Positions 36,214 through 43,563 of a stretch of 64,000 nt of DNA are shown here, piece by piece. The DNA comes from Bog-756 sp963727955. GTDB lineage: Bacteria > Actinomycetota > Acidimicrobiia > Acidimicrobiales > RAAP-2. Under the pieces are notes generated by a model. It ran no database searches, was not told the DNA's origin, and worked only from the letters and a program-made list of their open reading frames with translations. The position numbers and the translations under genes are program-made. Within the stretch, counting starts at the first letter, position 1, and each line of letters begins with the position of its first letter. The stretch is from positions 124,001-188,000 of the forward strand of contig CAVSII010000007.1 of NCBI GenBank assembly GCA_963727955.1, in the 5' to 3' direction.

Positions 36214-36572
36214 AACGCGTAGCTCATTGGCGGTGCGTCGATCCCGGGCAAGGGCGGATCACGTGGCTAGGTAGGCTCGGACAGGACGGAACTGCTGTGC
36301 AGATTATTGCCTACCTACTACGGCGGCACAATGGGCAATCTCGACAGCCCGAGAGAGCTCCATTTAGGGTGAAGCTCCCATCCTATATGGCCCTGCCGAG
36401 CGTGTGGGGGCCGGTCAGCAGCGGGAATGAGGACAATGCCCCCGTCTGCTGTCCGCCTATGGCACCGGTCCATCCCGGTCTCGACCGGGATGATCATTGG
36501 TCCCACAGGGCGGCAAGGCCGGTAAAAGCCGGGCGCCGGTGGCCGGTAATGGGACCGGCGGTAGCCGTGCTG
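36214..36572. other. Gene-free stretch with two inverted repeats
   Basis: No convincing coding sequence between the ketoacyl synthase start and the SDR stop. TAGGTAGGC at 36268-36276 is mirrored by GCCTACCTA at 36309-36317 (32-nt spacer), possibly an operator pair or leader hairpin for the synthase. CATCCCGGT/ACCGGGATG at 36471-36492 with a CTCG loop is a strong hairpin behind the SDR gene and could end its transcript, though no T-run follows. Confidence 0.4.
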
Positions 36573-37433
36573 TCACGGAGCGGGGCGGGGACCGGCCACG
36601 GTGGCCACATAGGAGAAGGCCAACGGCAGCCAGGCCTCCATGGTGCCGACGTCTCGGGCCATATCGACCAGCAGGGCACTGTTCTCCCCGACCAGGTTGT
36701 GCACGGGTGTGTCCGGATCGGTGGCGGCACGGACGATGACGGCCGCCACTTCCGTCGGATCACCCCCGTTTTCGGAGGCGCTCTTCTCGAAGTACCGGGC
36801 CAGCCACGACCGATCGCCGCCGTACGGATCGGAGTCCATGATGTCCACATCGGCCATCGACTTGGCGATGATGTCGGTCTTGTAGAAGCCCGGCTCGACG
36901 GCGACCACCCGGACGTCGAACCGGTCCAGCTCGATGAACAGCGCCTCGGTCAAGGCGTTGAGGGCGTGCTTGCTGGCCGAGTACCAGCTCCAGTAGGGGG
37001 TGCCGGGCATCCTACCGGAGACAGAGGACACATTGACGATGACGGCACCACCCTTCTTCCTCATGGCCGGCAGGGCGGCCCGGATGGTCCGCACCGGTCC
37101 CCAGAAGTTGGTCTCCATGACGGCCCGGGCCTTGGCCAGGTCGATGCTCTCGATGGGGCCGCTGTGGTCGATGCCGGCGTTGTTGACCAGGACGTCGATG
37201 GCGCCGTGGCTGTCCTCGACCGCAGCGATGGCGTCGGTGACCGACTGCTCGTCGTCGACGTCGAGGCACCGCAGCTGGATGGCGAGGCCCTCCGCCTCCG
37301 CCCTGGCCACCAAAGCAGTGGATTTGGAAAGGTCTCGCATGGTGGCGTAGGTGGTGTCACCCCGCCGAGCGAAGGCCAACGCGGTCTCGAGGCCGAAGCC
37401 GCTGCTGCACCCGGTGATGAGAACGACACTCAT
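36573..37433 (-). CDS. Short-chain dehydrogenase/reductase (classical, 17-beta-HSD/retinol DH-like)
   Basis: 286-residue NAD(P)-dependent oxidoreductase. The cofactor motif is TGCSSGFG at residues 7-14, LVNNAGIDHSG is conserved, and the catalytic set is NVSSVSGRMPGTPYWSWYSASKHAL (Ser, Tyr-x-x-x-Lys). The C-terminus is longer than in minimal SDRs, typical of the subgroup including 17-beta-hydroxysteroid and retinol dehydrogenases. The open frame continues upstream over the end of ipdC, but the ATG at 37433 gives the standard MSVVLITGCSSG start. It lies 82 bases behind ipdC on the same strand and may be part of the same transcript. Confidence 0.9.
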   Translation of the reverse strand: MSVVLITGCSSGFGLETALAFARRGDTTYATMRDLSKSTALVARAEAEGLAIQLRCLDVDDEQSVTDAIAAVEDSHGAIDVLVNNAGIDHSGPIESIDLAKARAVMETNFWGPVRTIRAALPAMRKKGGAVIVNVSSVSGRMPGTPYWSWYSASKHALNALTEALFIELDRFDVRVVAVEPGFYKTDIIAKSMADVDIMDSDPYGGDRSWLARYFEKSASENGGDPTEVAAVIVRAATDPDTPVHNLVGENSALLVDMARDVGTMEAWLPLAFSYVATVAGPRPAP

Positions 37434-37515
37434 GGCTGGTTGTACTCCTCGATCATCGTGCCCGCCCCCAGTGGTCCGCCAAGCTATTACACGGGTGACA
37501 TGAGTCCGGGTGACG

Positions 37516-38604
37516 TCAACCCGGACCCTCCAACCGGCGCAGAACGGCTTCGGCCTCCTCGACGATGCGGCCGATGAGCTCAGCCACGGTGGGCAGCTCG
37601 TCAATCGTCCCCACCACCTGACCGGTCGGAAGGATGCCGGCGTCGGTGCGCCCATCGACCAGGGCGGCCTTGGTCATCATGGGGGCGTTGGCTGCCATCA
37701 CCACCTGGGGCCAGGTCAACTCGTTGCCCTCCTTGAGGGCGCGGCCCTCCTTGAGGAGGGAGACGAGAGAGGTGTGGGTCTCCCGCCGAAAGGCGTGGGC
37801 GTTGACGAGTGAACGGGGAAGCCCGCGTAGCCAGCCGGCGCCTTCGAGACGATCGACGAGCTCGGTGCGGATCACCCGTTGCGGGGCGCCGTCCACCGCG
37901 GTGGAGACCACCGTGCCGGTGACCGGTGTTCCCAGGTAGACCTGCTTGACGGCATCGGGCACCCGGCTCTCACGGGTGAGGAGGAACCTGGTGCCCATGG
38001 CGATGCCGTCGGCTCCGTAGGCCAGGGCGGCCACCAGCCCGCGACCGTCGAAGAACCCGCCGGCGGCGATGACACAGACGGTCTCACCCACGGCATCGAC
38101 CACGGCCGGTGTGAGGAGGGAGGTGGGCACGACGCCGGTGTGCCCTCCGCCCTCACCTCCCTGGGCGATGACGGCGTCGACCCCCCACCCGGCCACCTTT
38201 TCGGCGTGGCGGCGCGCCCCGATGGTGGGCATGACCACCAATCCGGCCTGGCGGCAGCGGTCGACCAGCTCGGGCCGAGGGGCCTGGGCGAAACTGGCCA
38301 CCCGCACCCCGTTGTCGATCATGAGGGCCACTCGCTGCGCCACATCGTCGACGTCGGTGCGCAGGTTCACGCCGAAGGGAAGGTCGGTGCGGGCCCGCAC
38401 CTCGGCGATGGCCGCGGTGAGCTCGGTGAACGTCATGGTGGCCGAGGCCAGGATGCCCAGGCCACCGGCCTCAGCGGTGGCGGCCACCAGGCGGGGGCCT
38501 GCCACCCAGCCCATGCCGGTCTGGACGATCGGGTAGCGAACCCCGACCAGCCGGCAGAAGCGGGTGTTGAGGGCGGGGTGCACCGGGACCACCGGATCGG
38601 TCAC
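37516..38604 (-). CDS. ipdC: IpdC-like flavoprotein (nitronate monooxygenase/enoyl reductase fold)
   Basis: 362-residue FMN TIM-barrel protein of the 2-nitropropane dioxygenase superfamily. It shows RYPIVQTGMGWVAGPRLVAATAEAGGLGILASATM, the FMN phosphate-binding region GGEGGGHTG and VIAAGGFFDGRGLVAALAYGADGIAMGTRF. Its start overlaps the ipdB stop by four bases, the same order as Rv3551-Rv3552-Rv3553 of Mycobacterium tuberculosis. In that pathway the protein acts on the CoA thioester of the C/D-ring indane intermediate before ring opening. The assignment rests on both sequence type and operon position; sequence alone would only say nitronate monooxygenase family. Confidence 0.85.
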   Translation of the reverse strand: MTDPVVPVHPALNTRFCRLVGVRYPIVQTGMGWVAGPRLVAATAEAGGLGILASATMTFTELTAAIAEVRARTDLPFGVNLRTDVDDVAQRVALMIDNGVRVASFAQAPRPELVDRCRQAGLVVMPTIGARRHAEKVAGWGVDAVIAQGGEGGGHTGVVPTSLLTPAVVDAVGETVCVIAAGGFFDGRGLVAALAYGADGIAMGTRFLLTRESRVPDAVKQVYLGTPVTGTVVSTAVDGAPQRVIRTELVDRLEGAGWLRGLPRSLVNAHAFRRETHTSLVSLLKEGRALKEGNELTWPQVVMAANAPMMTKAALVDGRTDAGILPTGQVVGTIDELPTVAELIGRIVEEAEAVLRRLEGPG

Positions 38605-39377
38605 GCCCGGACCTCGCGGTCCCGGGCCCCTCCCGGGTCGAGGACGGTGCGGATGAGCCCGAGCTCCTCGGGGGTGGGCATGCGGGTCCGGGGGACGTCG
38701 TCGGGGACCACCAGCTCGAAGCCGGTGGCTTCGGACACCTCTTGGAGGGCGACGCCGGGATGCAAAGACCGGATGCGCATGACCCGGTCGGGCGTCTCGA
38801 AGTCGAAGACGCCGAGATTGGAGATGACCTGGCCGATCCGGTGGAACCGGCTGGCGGCGGGGCCGGCCGCCGCCGCCCGCTGGTAGCCCACCCCGCAGAC
38901 CACGTCGACCTTCTCGACGAACGAGCGTGTGGTGTGGTTGGGCACCCAGTAGCTGGTGGGGTGGTTGACCGTGTTGCCCGGCGCTCCCCGCACACCGACC
39001 AGCTGGGCTTTGGGCCGGGCCCAGTCCCCGATAGCGCTGATGTTCTGGTTGCCGGTGCGGTCGATCTGGGAGGCCATCATGATCAGGTTGCGACGTCCTG
39101 ACCAGACCACGTCGAACACGCGCCGGTAGGGCATGTGCGACTCGACCACCAGGGTGGAGGGGTCGGCCGCCAGAGGAGGCGCCCCCACGATCAGGGTGGC
39201 ATCGCCGTCGGTGAGGACGAGATCGGGGGCGAAGGTGAGAAGGGCCAGGCGGGCACCGAGGGCCGGCGCCACCCCGAAGGCACTGGCCATGACCTCACCG
39301 TCACCCCGGAAGACCTCGGCGCAGGCCACGGCGCAGTACTCCGCCCGGGTCACCGCGCCATCGTCGATGATGCTCAT
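38601..39377 (-). CDS. ipdB: IpdB: beta subunit of the steroid ring C hydrolase (CoA-transferase family)
   Basis: 258 residues of the family I CoA-transferase beta fold. Characteristic segments are TRAEYCAVACAEVFRGDGEVMASAFGVAP, LLTFAPDLVLTDGDA, YRRVFDVVWSGRRNLIMMASQIDRTGNQNISAIGDW and TTRSFVEKVDVVCGVGY. The ATG at 39377 overlaps the ipdA stop (ATGA), so subunits are translated together in stoichiometric fashion. Known IpdAB complexes are not transferases but hydrolyse ring C of the cyclohexenone-type acyl-CoA that EchA20 produces. Synteny with ipdA, ipdC and echA20 makes this assignment strong. The further open frame upstream to 39479 is the shadow of ipdA. Confidence 0.9.
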   Translation of the reverse strand: MSIIDDGAVTRAEYCAVACAEVFRGDGEVMASAFGVAPALGARLALLTFAPDLVLTDGDATLIVGAPPLAADPSTLVVESHMPYRRVFDVVWSGRRNLIMMASQIDRTGNQNISAIGDWARPKAQLVGVRGAPGNTVNHPTSYWVPNHTTRSFVEKVDVVCGVGYQRAAAAGPAASRFHRIGQVISNLGVFDFETPDRVMRIRSLHPGVALQEVSEATGFELVVPDDVPRTRMPTPEELGLIRTVLDPGGARDREVRA

Positions 39378-40255
39378 GGCCGACCTCCTCCGGCGGGGGC
39401 CGCGTCGCCCACGTCTGACCTGGCTGCCTGGTACTCGTCCTCGGTCACCTCGAGGTAGCGCGCCGCGAACTGGGCCCACTGTTCGGGGTCCGAGGCCGCG
39501 GCCACGTAGGCCTTCTGGAACGCCTCGTCACGCCGGTAGTCGGGGACACAGGCGGTGAAGTGAGCGCCACCGGGAGTCTCGACCACGCCGTCGGTGAGCA
39601 GTCGGCTGATGCACATGGTCTGCACCGGGCCCTCGGCGGCCAATTGATCGCTGTCGACGATCCGCTCGGTGGTCACGAATCGGCGCCCGGCCGCGCCCAA
39701 CAGCACCTCGTCGAAGAAGGGATCGGGTCCGAGGATCTGCCCCGATCCGCGGGCGTCGGCCCGGTTGACGTGGACGATGGCGGCGTCAAGGCGGAGCGCC
39801 GGAACGGCCACCAGTTCCTCGCCGTCTTCGTAGGGGGAGGTGACCGTAAGCAGCGACGGGTTGACCGTCAGAACATCGGATCCCAATCCGGCCCGGGTAG
39901 GCAGGAAGGGGAGTCGCTGGGCGGCGGCCAGCAGGGCGAGGTAGAACATCCCCTCGTCGTACTCGACGGCCTGGACGGCGCCGGTCTGGCGGGCCTGTTT
40001 GAAGTGTGGGTCGGTGGGGATCGAGTCGAGGGTGACGAATCCGTAGACCACCCGGGCGACCTTGCCGGCCGCACACAGCAACCCGACGTCCGGGCCCCCG
40101 TAGGAGACAACGGTGAGATCGGTCACATCCGAGCGGAGGAGGGCCCGCACGGCAGCCATGGGCTTGCGGCGCGATCCCCAACCACCGAAACCGATGGTCA
40201 TCCCGCTGCGCAGCTCACCTACCAGCTCGTCCAGCGAGAGTCGTTTGTCGGCCAT
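39374..40255 (-). CDS. ipdA: IpdA: alpha subunit of the steroid ring C hydrolase
   Basis: 293-residue CoA-transferase alpha-fold protein. The start MADKRLSLDELVGELRSGMTIGFGGWGSRRKPMAAVRALLRSDVTDLTVVSYGGPDVGLLCAAGKV closely follows what I recall of Rv3551, including the SRRKPMA motif that distinguishes IpdA from true CoA transferases. Later AAQRLPFLPTRAGLGSDV and GGAHFTACVPDYRRDEAFQ are also in the family. It functions with IpdB in ring C cleavage after echA20 has opened ring D. It lies 48 bases after echA20, and the gap holds a triple tandem repeat. Confidence 0.92.
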   Translation of the reverse strand: MADKRLSLDELVGELRSGMTIGFGGWGSRRKPMAAVRALLRSDVTDLTVVSYGGPDVGLLCAAGKVARVVYGFVTLDSIPTDPHFKQARQTGAVQAVEYDEGMFYLALLAAAQRLPFLPTRAGLGSDVLTVNPSLLTVTSPYEDGEELVAVPALRLDAAIVHVNRADARGSGQILGPDPFFDEVLLGAAGRRFVTTERIVDSDQLAAEGPVQTMCISRLLTDGVVETPGGAHFTACVPDYRRDEAFQKAYVAAASDPEQWAQFAARYLEVTEDEYQAARSDVGDAAPAGGGRP

Positions 40256-40267
40256 GTACGCCTTTCC

Positions 40268-40324
40268 ATCGGGTGGTGTCGGTGCTATCGGGTGGTATCG
40301 GCTCTATCGGCTGGTGTCGGCGTC
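40268..40324. repeat. Three tandem 19-bp repeats between echA20 and ipdA
   Basis: Units ATCGGGTGGTGTCGGTGCT (40268), ATCGGGTGGTATCGGCTCT (40287) and ATCGGCTGGTGTCGGCGTC (40306) follow directly. The third contains the end of echA20, including part of its stop. The array fills the whole gap before ipdA, so it lies in the mRNA between coupled genes. Confidence 0.7.
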
Positions 40325-41062
40325 GCGCTTCTCCACGAACGCCGCCCGCTGCTCGTCGGCCACGCCGGCTACGTGCAACTCGTAGGTGAATCCCTGTTCG
40401 AAGCGGTAACTGGCCTTCACGTCCACCGGATCGATTCCGTTGAGGGACTCCTTGGCCCGGCGGATGATGGTCGGGCTCTTGTCGGCGATGTCGGCCGCCA
40501 CTTCCTCGGCGGCTTGCCGGAGCCGGTCCCGGGGGACGACCCGCAGGACCGATCCGTAGCTCAGCAGCTCGGCGGCGGTGGCCGGTTGTGCCGTGTAGAC
40601 CATCGAGCGCATCCGCTGCTGGGGCACCAGCCGGGACAGATGGGTGGCGGCACCGAGGGCGCCGCGGTCGACCTCGGGCAACCCGAAGGTGGCGTCGTCT
40701 GAGGCCACCACGATGTCGGCGTTGCCGACGATGCCGATCCCGCCACCGAGACAGAACCCGTGCACGGCGGCGATGACCGGAACCTCGCACTCGTAGACGG
40801 CGGCGAAGGCAGCGAAGCAGCCCCGGTTGGCGCCGATGAGGGCGGCGTCCCCCTTGGCCTGGATCTCCTTGATGTCCACGCCGGCGCAGAACCCGCGACC
40901 CTCGGCCCGGACGATCACCACCCGGTTGTCCGGGACGCGCCCGGCGGCGGTGACGGCGTCGGCCAGGGCGAACCACCCGGCCACATCGAGGGCGTTGACG
41001 GGTGGGTGGTCGATGACCACTTCCCCGACGCCCGGTCGGGTCTGCTGGGAGGTGATGGGCAT
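40304..41062 (-). CDS. echA20: EchA20: steroid ring D-opening crotonase-family hydrolase
   Basis: 252-residue enoyl-CoA hydratase/isomerase fold. It has RAEGRGFCAGVDIKEIQAKG (first oxyanion-hole region), CEVPVIAAVHGFCLGGGIGIVGNADIVVASDDATFGLPEVDRGALGAATHLSRLVP and the ending YRFEQGFTYELHVAGVADEQRAAFVEKR. This matches the pattern I recall for mycobacterial EchA20, including the PPVNALD start and the unusual C-terminus. The known enzyme hydrolyses ring D of a C/D-ring indane CoA thioester. The ATG at 41062 has GGAG five bases upstream and replaces a longer open frame. Divergent from an SDR, as in the Mycobacterium tuberculosis Rv3549c/Rv3550 pair. Confidence 0.92.
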   Translation of the reverse strand: MPITSQQTRPGVGEVVIDHPPVNALDVAGWFALADAVTAAGRVPDNRVVIVRAEGRGFCAGVDIKEIQAKGDAALIGANRGCFAAFAAVYECEVPVIAAVHGFCLGGGIGIVGNADIVVASDDATFGLPEVDRGALGAATHLSRLVPQQRMRSMVYTAQPATAAELLSYGSVLRVVPRDRLRQAAEEVAADIADKSPTIIRRAKESLNGIDPVDVKASYRFEQGFTYELHVAGVADEQRAAFVEKRDADTSR

Positions 41063-41159
41063 GCGGGCTCCAGCCGGTTCGGAGGCGACACCCCACCATC
41101 TGAGGACATCCACGAGGGGGAGCATCGGGACGGTGGCGCGGACACGCACTCGACGTGAT

Positions 41160-41174
41160 CTGATACAGCGTCAG
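41160..41174. promoter_or_regulatory. Candidate operator CTGATACAGCGTCAG (regulon motif, site 5)
   Basis: Imperfect 15-bp inverted repeat in the 145-bp divergent promoter region, 34-48 bases before the SDR start and about 98-112 before echA20. Arms CTGA/TCAG are conserved with the other four sites. Confidence 0.5.
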
Positions 41175-41207
41175 AGGACAGTACCAGCCGGATATAGGGA
41201 GGCATCG

Positions 41208-42044
41208 GTGGCCACGTACGACTTCGCCCATGCAGGCCGGGCGCTCGACTTTGCCGGCCGCTCGGTCGTCGTCACCGGGGGGACCAGGGGCATCGGGCGG
41301 GGCATCGCCGAAGCGTTCCTGGCCGCCGGGGCCGACGTGGTGGTGTGTGGACGGACCGACAGGATGAGCGGCGATCTGCCGACAGCCACCGATGCGGCAG
41401 GACAGGTACGGCAAGGGATATTCGTGGCCGCCGATCTGCGGCGGGCCGACCAGGCTTCGGCCCTCGTCACCGCGGTCACCGATCGTTTGGGCAGGGTCGA
41501 CATCCTGGTCAACAACGCCGGGGGCTCGCCCCAGGCCGACGCCGACACCGCCTCGCCCCGATTTTCGGAGTCGATCGTGGCCCTCAACCTTCTCGCCCCT
41601 CTCTACTGCGCCCAGGCCGCCAACGCCGTCATGCAGGGCCAGGCGGAGGGCGGCTCGATCGTCAACATCACCTCGGTCAGTGGAATCCGGCCCTCGCCCG
41701 GCACGGCCGCCTACGGAGCGGCCAAGGCCGGTCTCATCAACCTGACCCAGACGCTGGCCATGGAGTGGGCGCCCAAGGTGCGGGTCAACGCCCTGTGCGT
41801 CGGCATGGTGGCCACCGAGGCGGCCGACGACCATTACGGGGGACCCGAGGGCGTAGCCGCAGTGGCGGCCACAGTGCCCCTGGACCGGCTGGGGACGCCG
41901 GGGGACGTGGCCGCGGCCTGCCTGTTCCTGACGTCACCCCTGGCCGCCTACGTGACAGGAGCCAATCTGGTGGCTGACGGTGGCGGCGAGCGCCCTCCCT
42001 TTCTGGCGGTGGTCGAGGAGGTCCTCGAGCGGGGGCCGAGCTAG
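41208..42044 (+). CDS. Short-chain dehydrogenase (Rv3549c-like), steroid cluster
   Basis: 278-residue SDR. The cofactor motif is TGGTRGIG near residues 23-30, LVNNAGG is conserved, and the catalytic residues are in NITSVSGIRPSPGTAAYGAAKAGL (Ser, Tyr-x-x-x-Lys). The C-terminus AAYVTGANLVADGGGERPPFL is typical of the larger steroid-cluster SDRs. The GTG start at 41208 is preceded by AGGGAGG at five bases. Divergence from echA20 mirrors the mycobacterial arrangement with Rv3549c, supporting a role in the same pathway, probably oxidation of a ring hydroxyl; the exact step is not assignable from sequence. Confidence 0.9.
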   Translation: MATYDFAHAGRALDFAGRSVVVTGGTRGIGRGIAEAFLAAGADVVVCGRTDRMSGDLPTATDAAGQVRQGIFVAADLRRADQASALVTAVTDRLGRVDILVNNAGGSPQADADTASPRFSESIVALNLLAPLYCAQAANAVMQGQAEGGSIVNITSVSGIRPSPGTAAYGAAKAGLINLTQTLAMEWAPKVRVNALCVGMVATEAADDHYGGPEGVAAVAATVPLDRLGTPGDVAAACLFLTSPLAAYVTGANLVADGGGERPPFLAVVEEVLERGPS

Positions 42045-42059
42045 GAGAGGTGGGGGGAG

Positions 42060-42073
42060 CCCCCGGGAGGGGG
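42060..42073 (+). terminator. GC-rich hairpin after the SDR gene
   Basis: CCCCC-GGGA-GGGGG lies 16 bases after the SDR stop, with further G/C-rich palindromic sequence around it. There is no T-run, so termination is only a guess. Confidence 0.3.
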
Positions 42074-42216
42074 CCCACGCCGGGTGTCCCGGCCTTCCCG
42101 GAGGCCCAGGCAGCAGGCCTGCGCCAGGCCGGACAAACGCTCAAGTGGGGGCGTCCGTCGGTCGATGTTCTTTCTGTGAACCGGCAATTGTCGAGCGGTC
42201 CGAATAAGGGTGGCGG

Positions 42217-43149
42217 ATGCCCGGCCAGATGGGGGCTCGAACCGTGCTGACCCAGACCCAGCCCACCTTCTCCCTGGTCGGCGCCCCCTTCCTCGAGTAC
42301 CTGCCCGTCGTTGACCTGTCCACGGGGCGCGTCCTCGGGATGGAGGCCCTGGTGAGGTGGGAGCACCCCACCCACGGCCTCATCTCGCCTGCCCGTCTGC
42401 TTCCCCATGCGGAGGTCAGCGGCGACATCGGGCCCCTGACCCGTTGGATCCTCATGGAGGCCTGCAGCAAGGCACGCAACTGGTCGCCTTCCATCCAACT
42501 CGGGGTCAACTGCACGATCCACCAGCTGAGGCGGGGCGAAGTTTCCGCCGCCGTGGTCCTTGCCCTCGAAGAGACCGGGTTCAACAGCGGGCAGCTGACC
42601 CTCGAAGTCACCGAGGACGCCATCGTGGACTCGGCGGCCTCGGCCGACCTCCGCACCCTGTCAGCCATGGGCGTCCAGCTCTCCGTGGACGATGTGGGCA
42701 CCAACTGGTCGTCCTTCGAGCCCTTCAAACGGAACTCGATCAGCAGCGTCAAGATCGACGGCTCTTTCATCGCCGGACTCGAGTCGACCCAGGGGATCAA
42801 CCGGCTGGTTGTCGAGACGGTCATCCACATGGCCCATTCGCTGGGCATGTCGACCATCGTGGAATGGGTGGAGACGGCCTCCCAGGTCGAGATCGTCCGG
42901 GCCTTCAACGCCGACGCCGCCCAGGGCTTCTTCTTCTCGTTGCCGATGTCGAGCGAGGACGCCATCGCCTTCGCCTCGGGCCCGGAGATTCCCCACTTCT
43001 CGCGCACTGACCAACGGGTGTTGCTTGGCCCTCGGACCGAGGGTTCGGCGGTGCTGACCGCCACCGGCGAGGGCCCGCCTTCTGCCGAGGTCGTCGAAGG
43101 CCGGGGGGACGAGGACAGCGGAGGGCGACCCGGCCCCCGCTCTCGATGA
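42217..43149 (+). CDS. Stand-alone EAL domain protein (cyclic-di-GMP phosphodiesterase or receptor), tail possibly frameshifted
   Basis: The EAL domain begins at FLEYLPVVDLSTGRVLGMEALVRWEHP (Glu43-Ala-Leu). The expected metal and catalytic residues can all be placed: Asn in GVNCT, Glu in LEVTED, Asp-Asp in VDDVG, Lys in VKIDGSF, Glu in VEWVET, Gln in AQGFFF. The loop normally reading DDFGTGYSS is DDVGTNWSS, which may change activity. After about residue 275 the sequence is low complexity. The frame ends in Arg/Gly-rich residues just after a GGGGGG run near 43103-43108. The next frame continues to 43387 with a clean Asp/Ala-rich repeat (AALDDLGMAPPADDLATG), suggesting the true tail is longer. 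Confidence 0.8.
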   Translation: MPGQMGARTVLTQTQPTFSLVGAPFLEYLPVVDLSTGRVLGMEALVRWEHPTHGLISPARLLPHAEVSGDIGPLTRWILMEACSKARNWSPSIQLGVNCTIHQLRRGEVSAAVVLALEETGFNSGQLTLEVTEDAIVDSAASADLRTLSAMGVQLSVDDVGTNWSSFEPFKRNSISSVKIDGSFIAGLESTQGINRLVVETVIHMAHSLGMSTIVEWVETASQVEIVRAFNADAAQGFFFSLPMSSEDAIAFASGPEIPHFSRTDQRVLLGPRTEGSAVLTATGEGPPSAEVVEGRGDEDSGGRPGPRSR

Positions 43150-43550
43150 CCTGGCCATCGCCGCTCTCGATGACCTGGGCATGGCCCCTCCTGCCGACGA
43201 CCTGGCCACCGGCTCTTACGCCGACGACGTGGCCCCCGCATCCGGCACTGACGACGTGGCCACCGCCTCCTGCGCCGACGACAGGGCCCGAGTCACCCCC
43301 GATGGGACGGTTGACGGCGATCCCGATGACGCGGACACGTCGGGGGCCACGGGAAACTCCTTCGAGCCGCCACCCGACCTGGCCTGAGCCTCCCGCGGGA
43401 GTTCATCGCTTCTCGGTGGGAAGACGTCCGGAAAACCCGCCGGGGACGGCCACGGGCTCGGCCGTGGCCCAACTGGTCGACCCGAGGCGTCGTCCCCACT
43501 CCGGCGCATCGGCCACACGGGTGGGAGTGGTCACCCGGTCGTTTTGCCTG

Positions 43551-43556
43551 TATACC
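43551..43556 (+). promoter_or_regulatory. Probable minus-10 box TATACC of the transhydrogenase operon (leaderless)
   Basis: TATACC, directly preceded by TG, ends seven bases before the GTG start codon of pntAA. There is no ribosome site in between, as expected for a leaderless actinobacterial mRNA. Confidence 0.4.
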
Positions 43557-43563
43557 TCTGGCC

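Noticed and set aside
41063..41207. KstR2-type operator (CAAG/CTTG) expected between echA20 and the SDR
   Set aside because: No such sequence is present in the divergent promoter; the only inverted repeat is the CTGA/TCAG site.
40215..41834. Long minus-strand open frame of 539 codons over echA20 and the SDR
   Set aside because: It overlaps two well-supported genes, is Arg/Gly/His-rich and contains no recognisable motif; a high-GC shadow frame.
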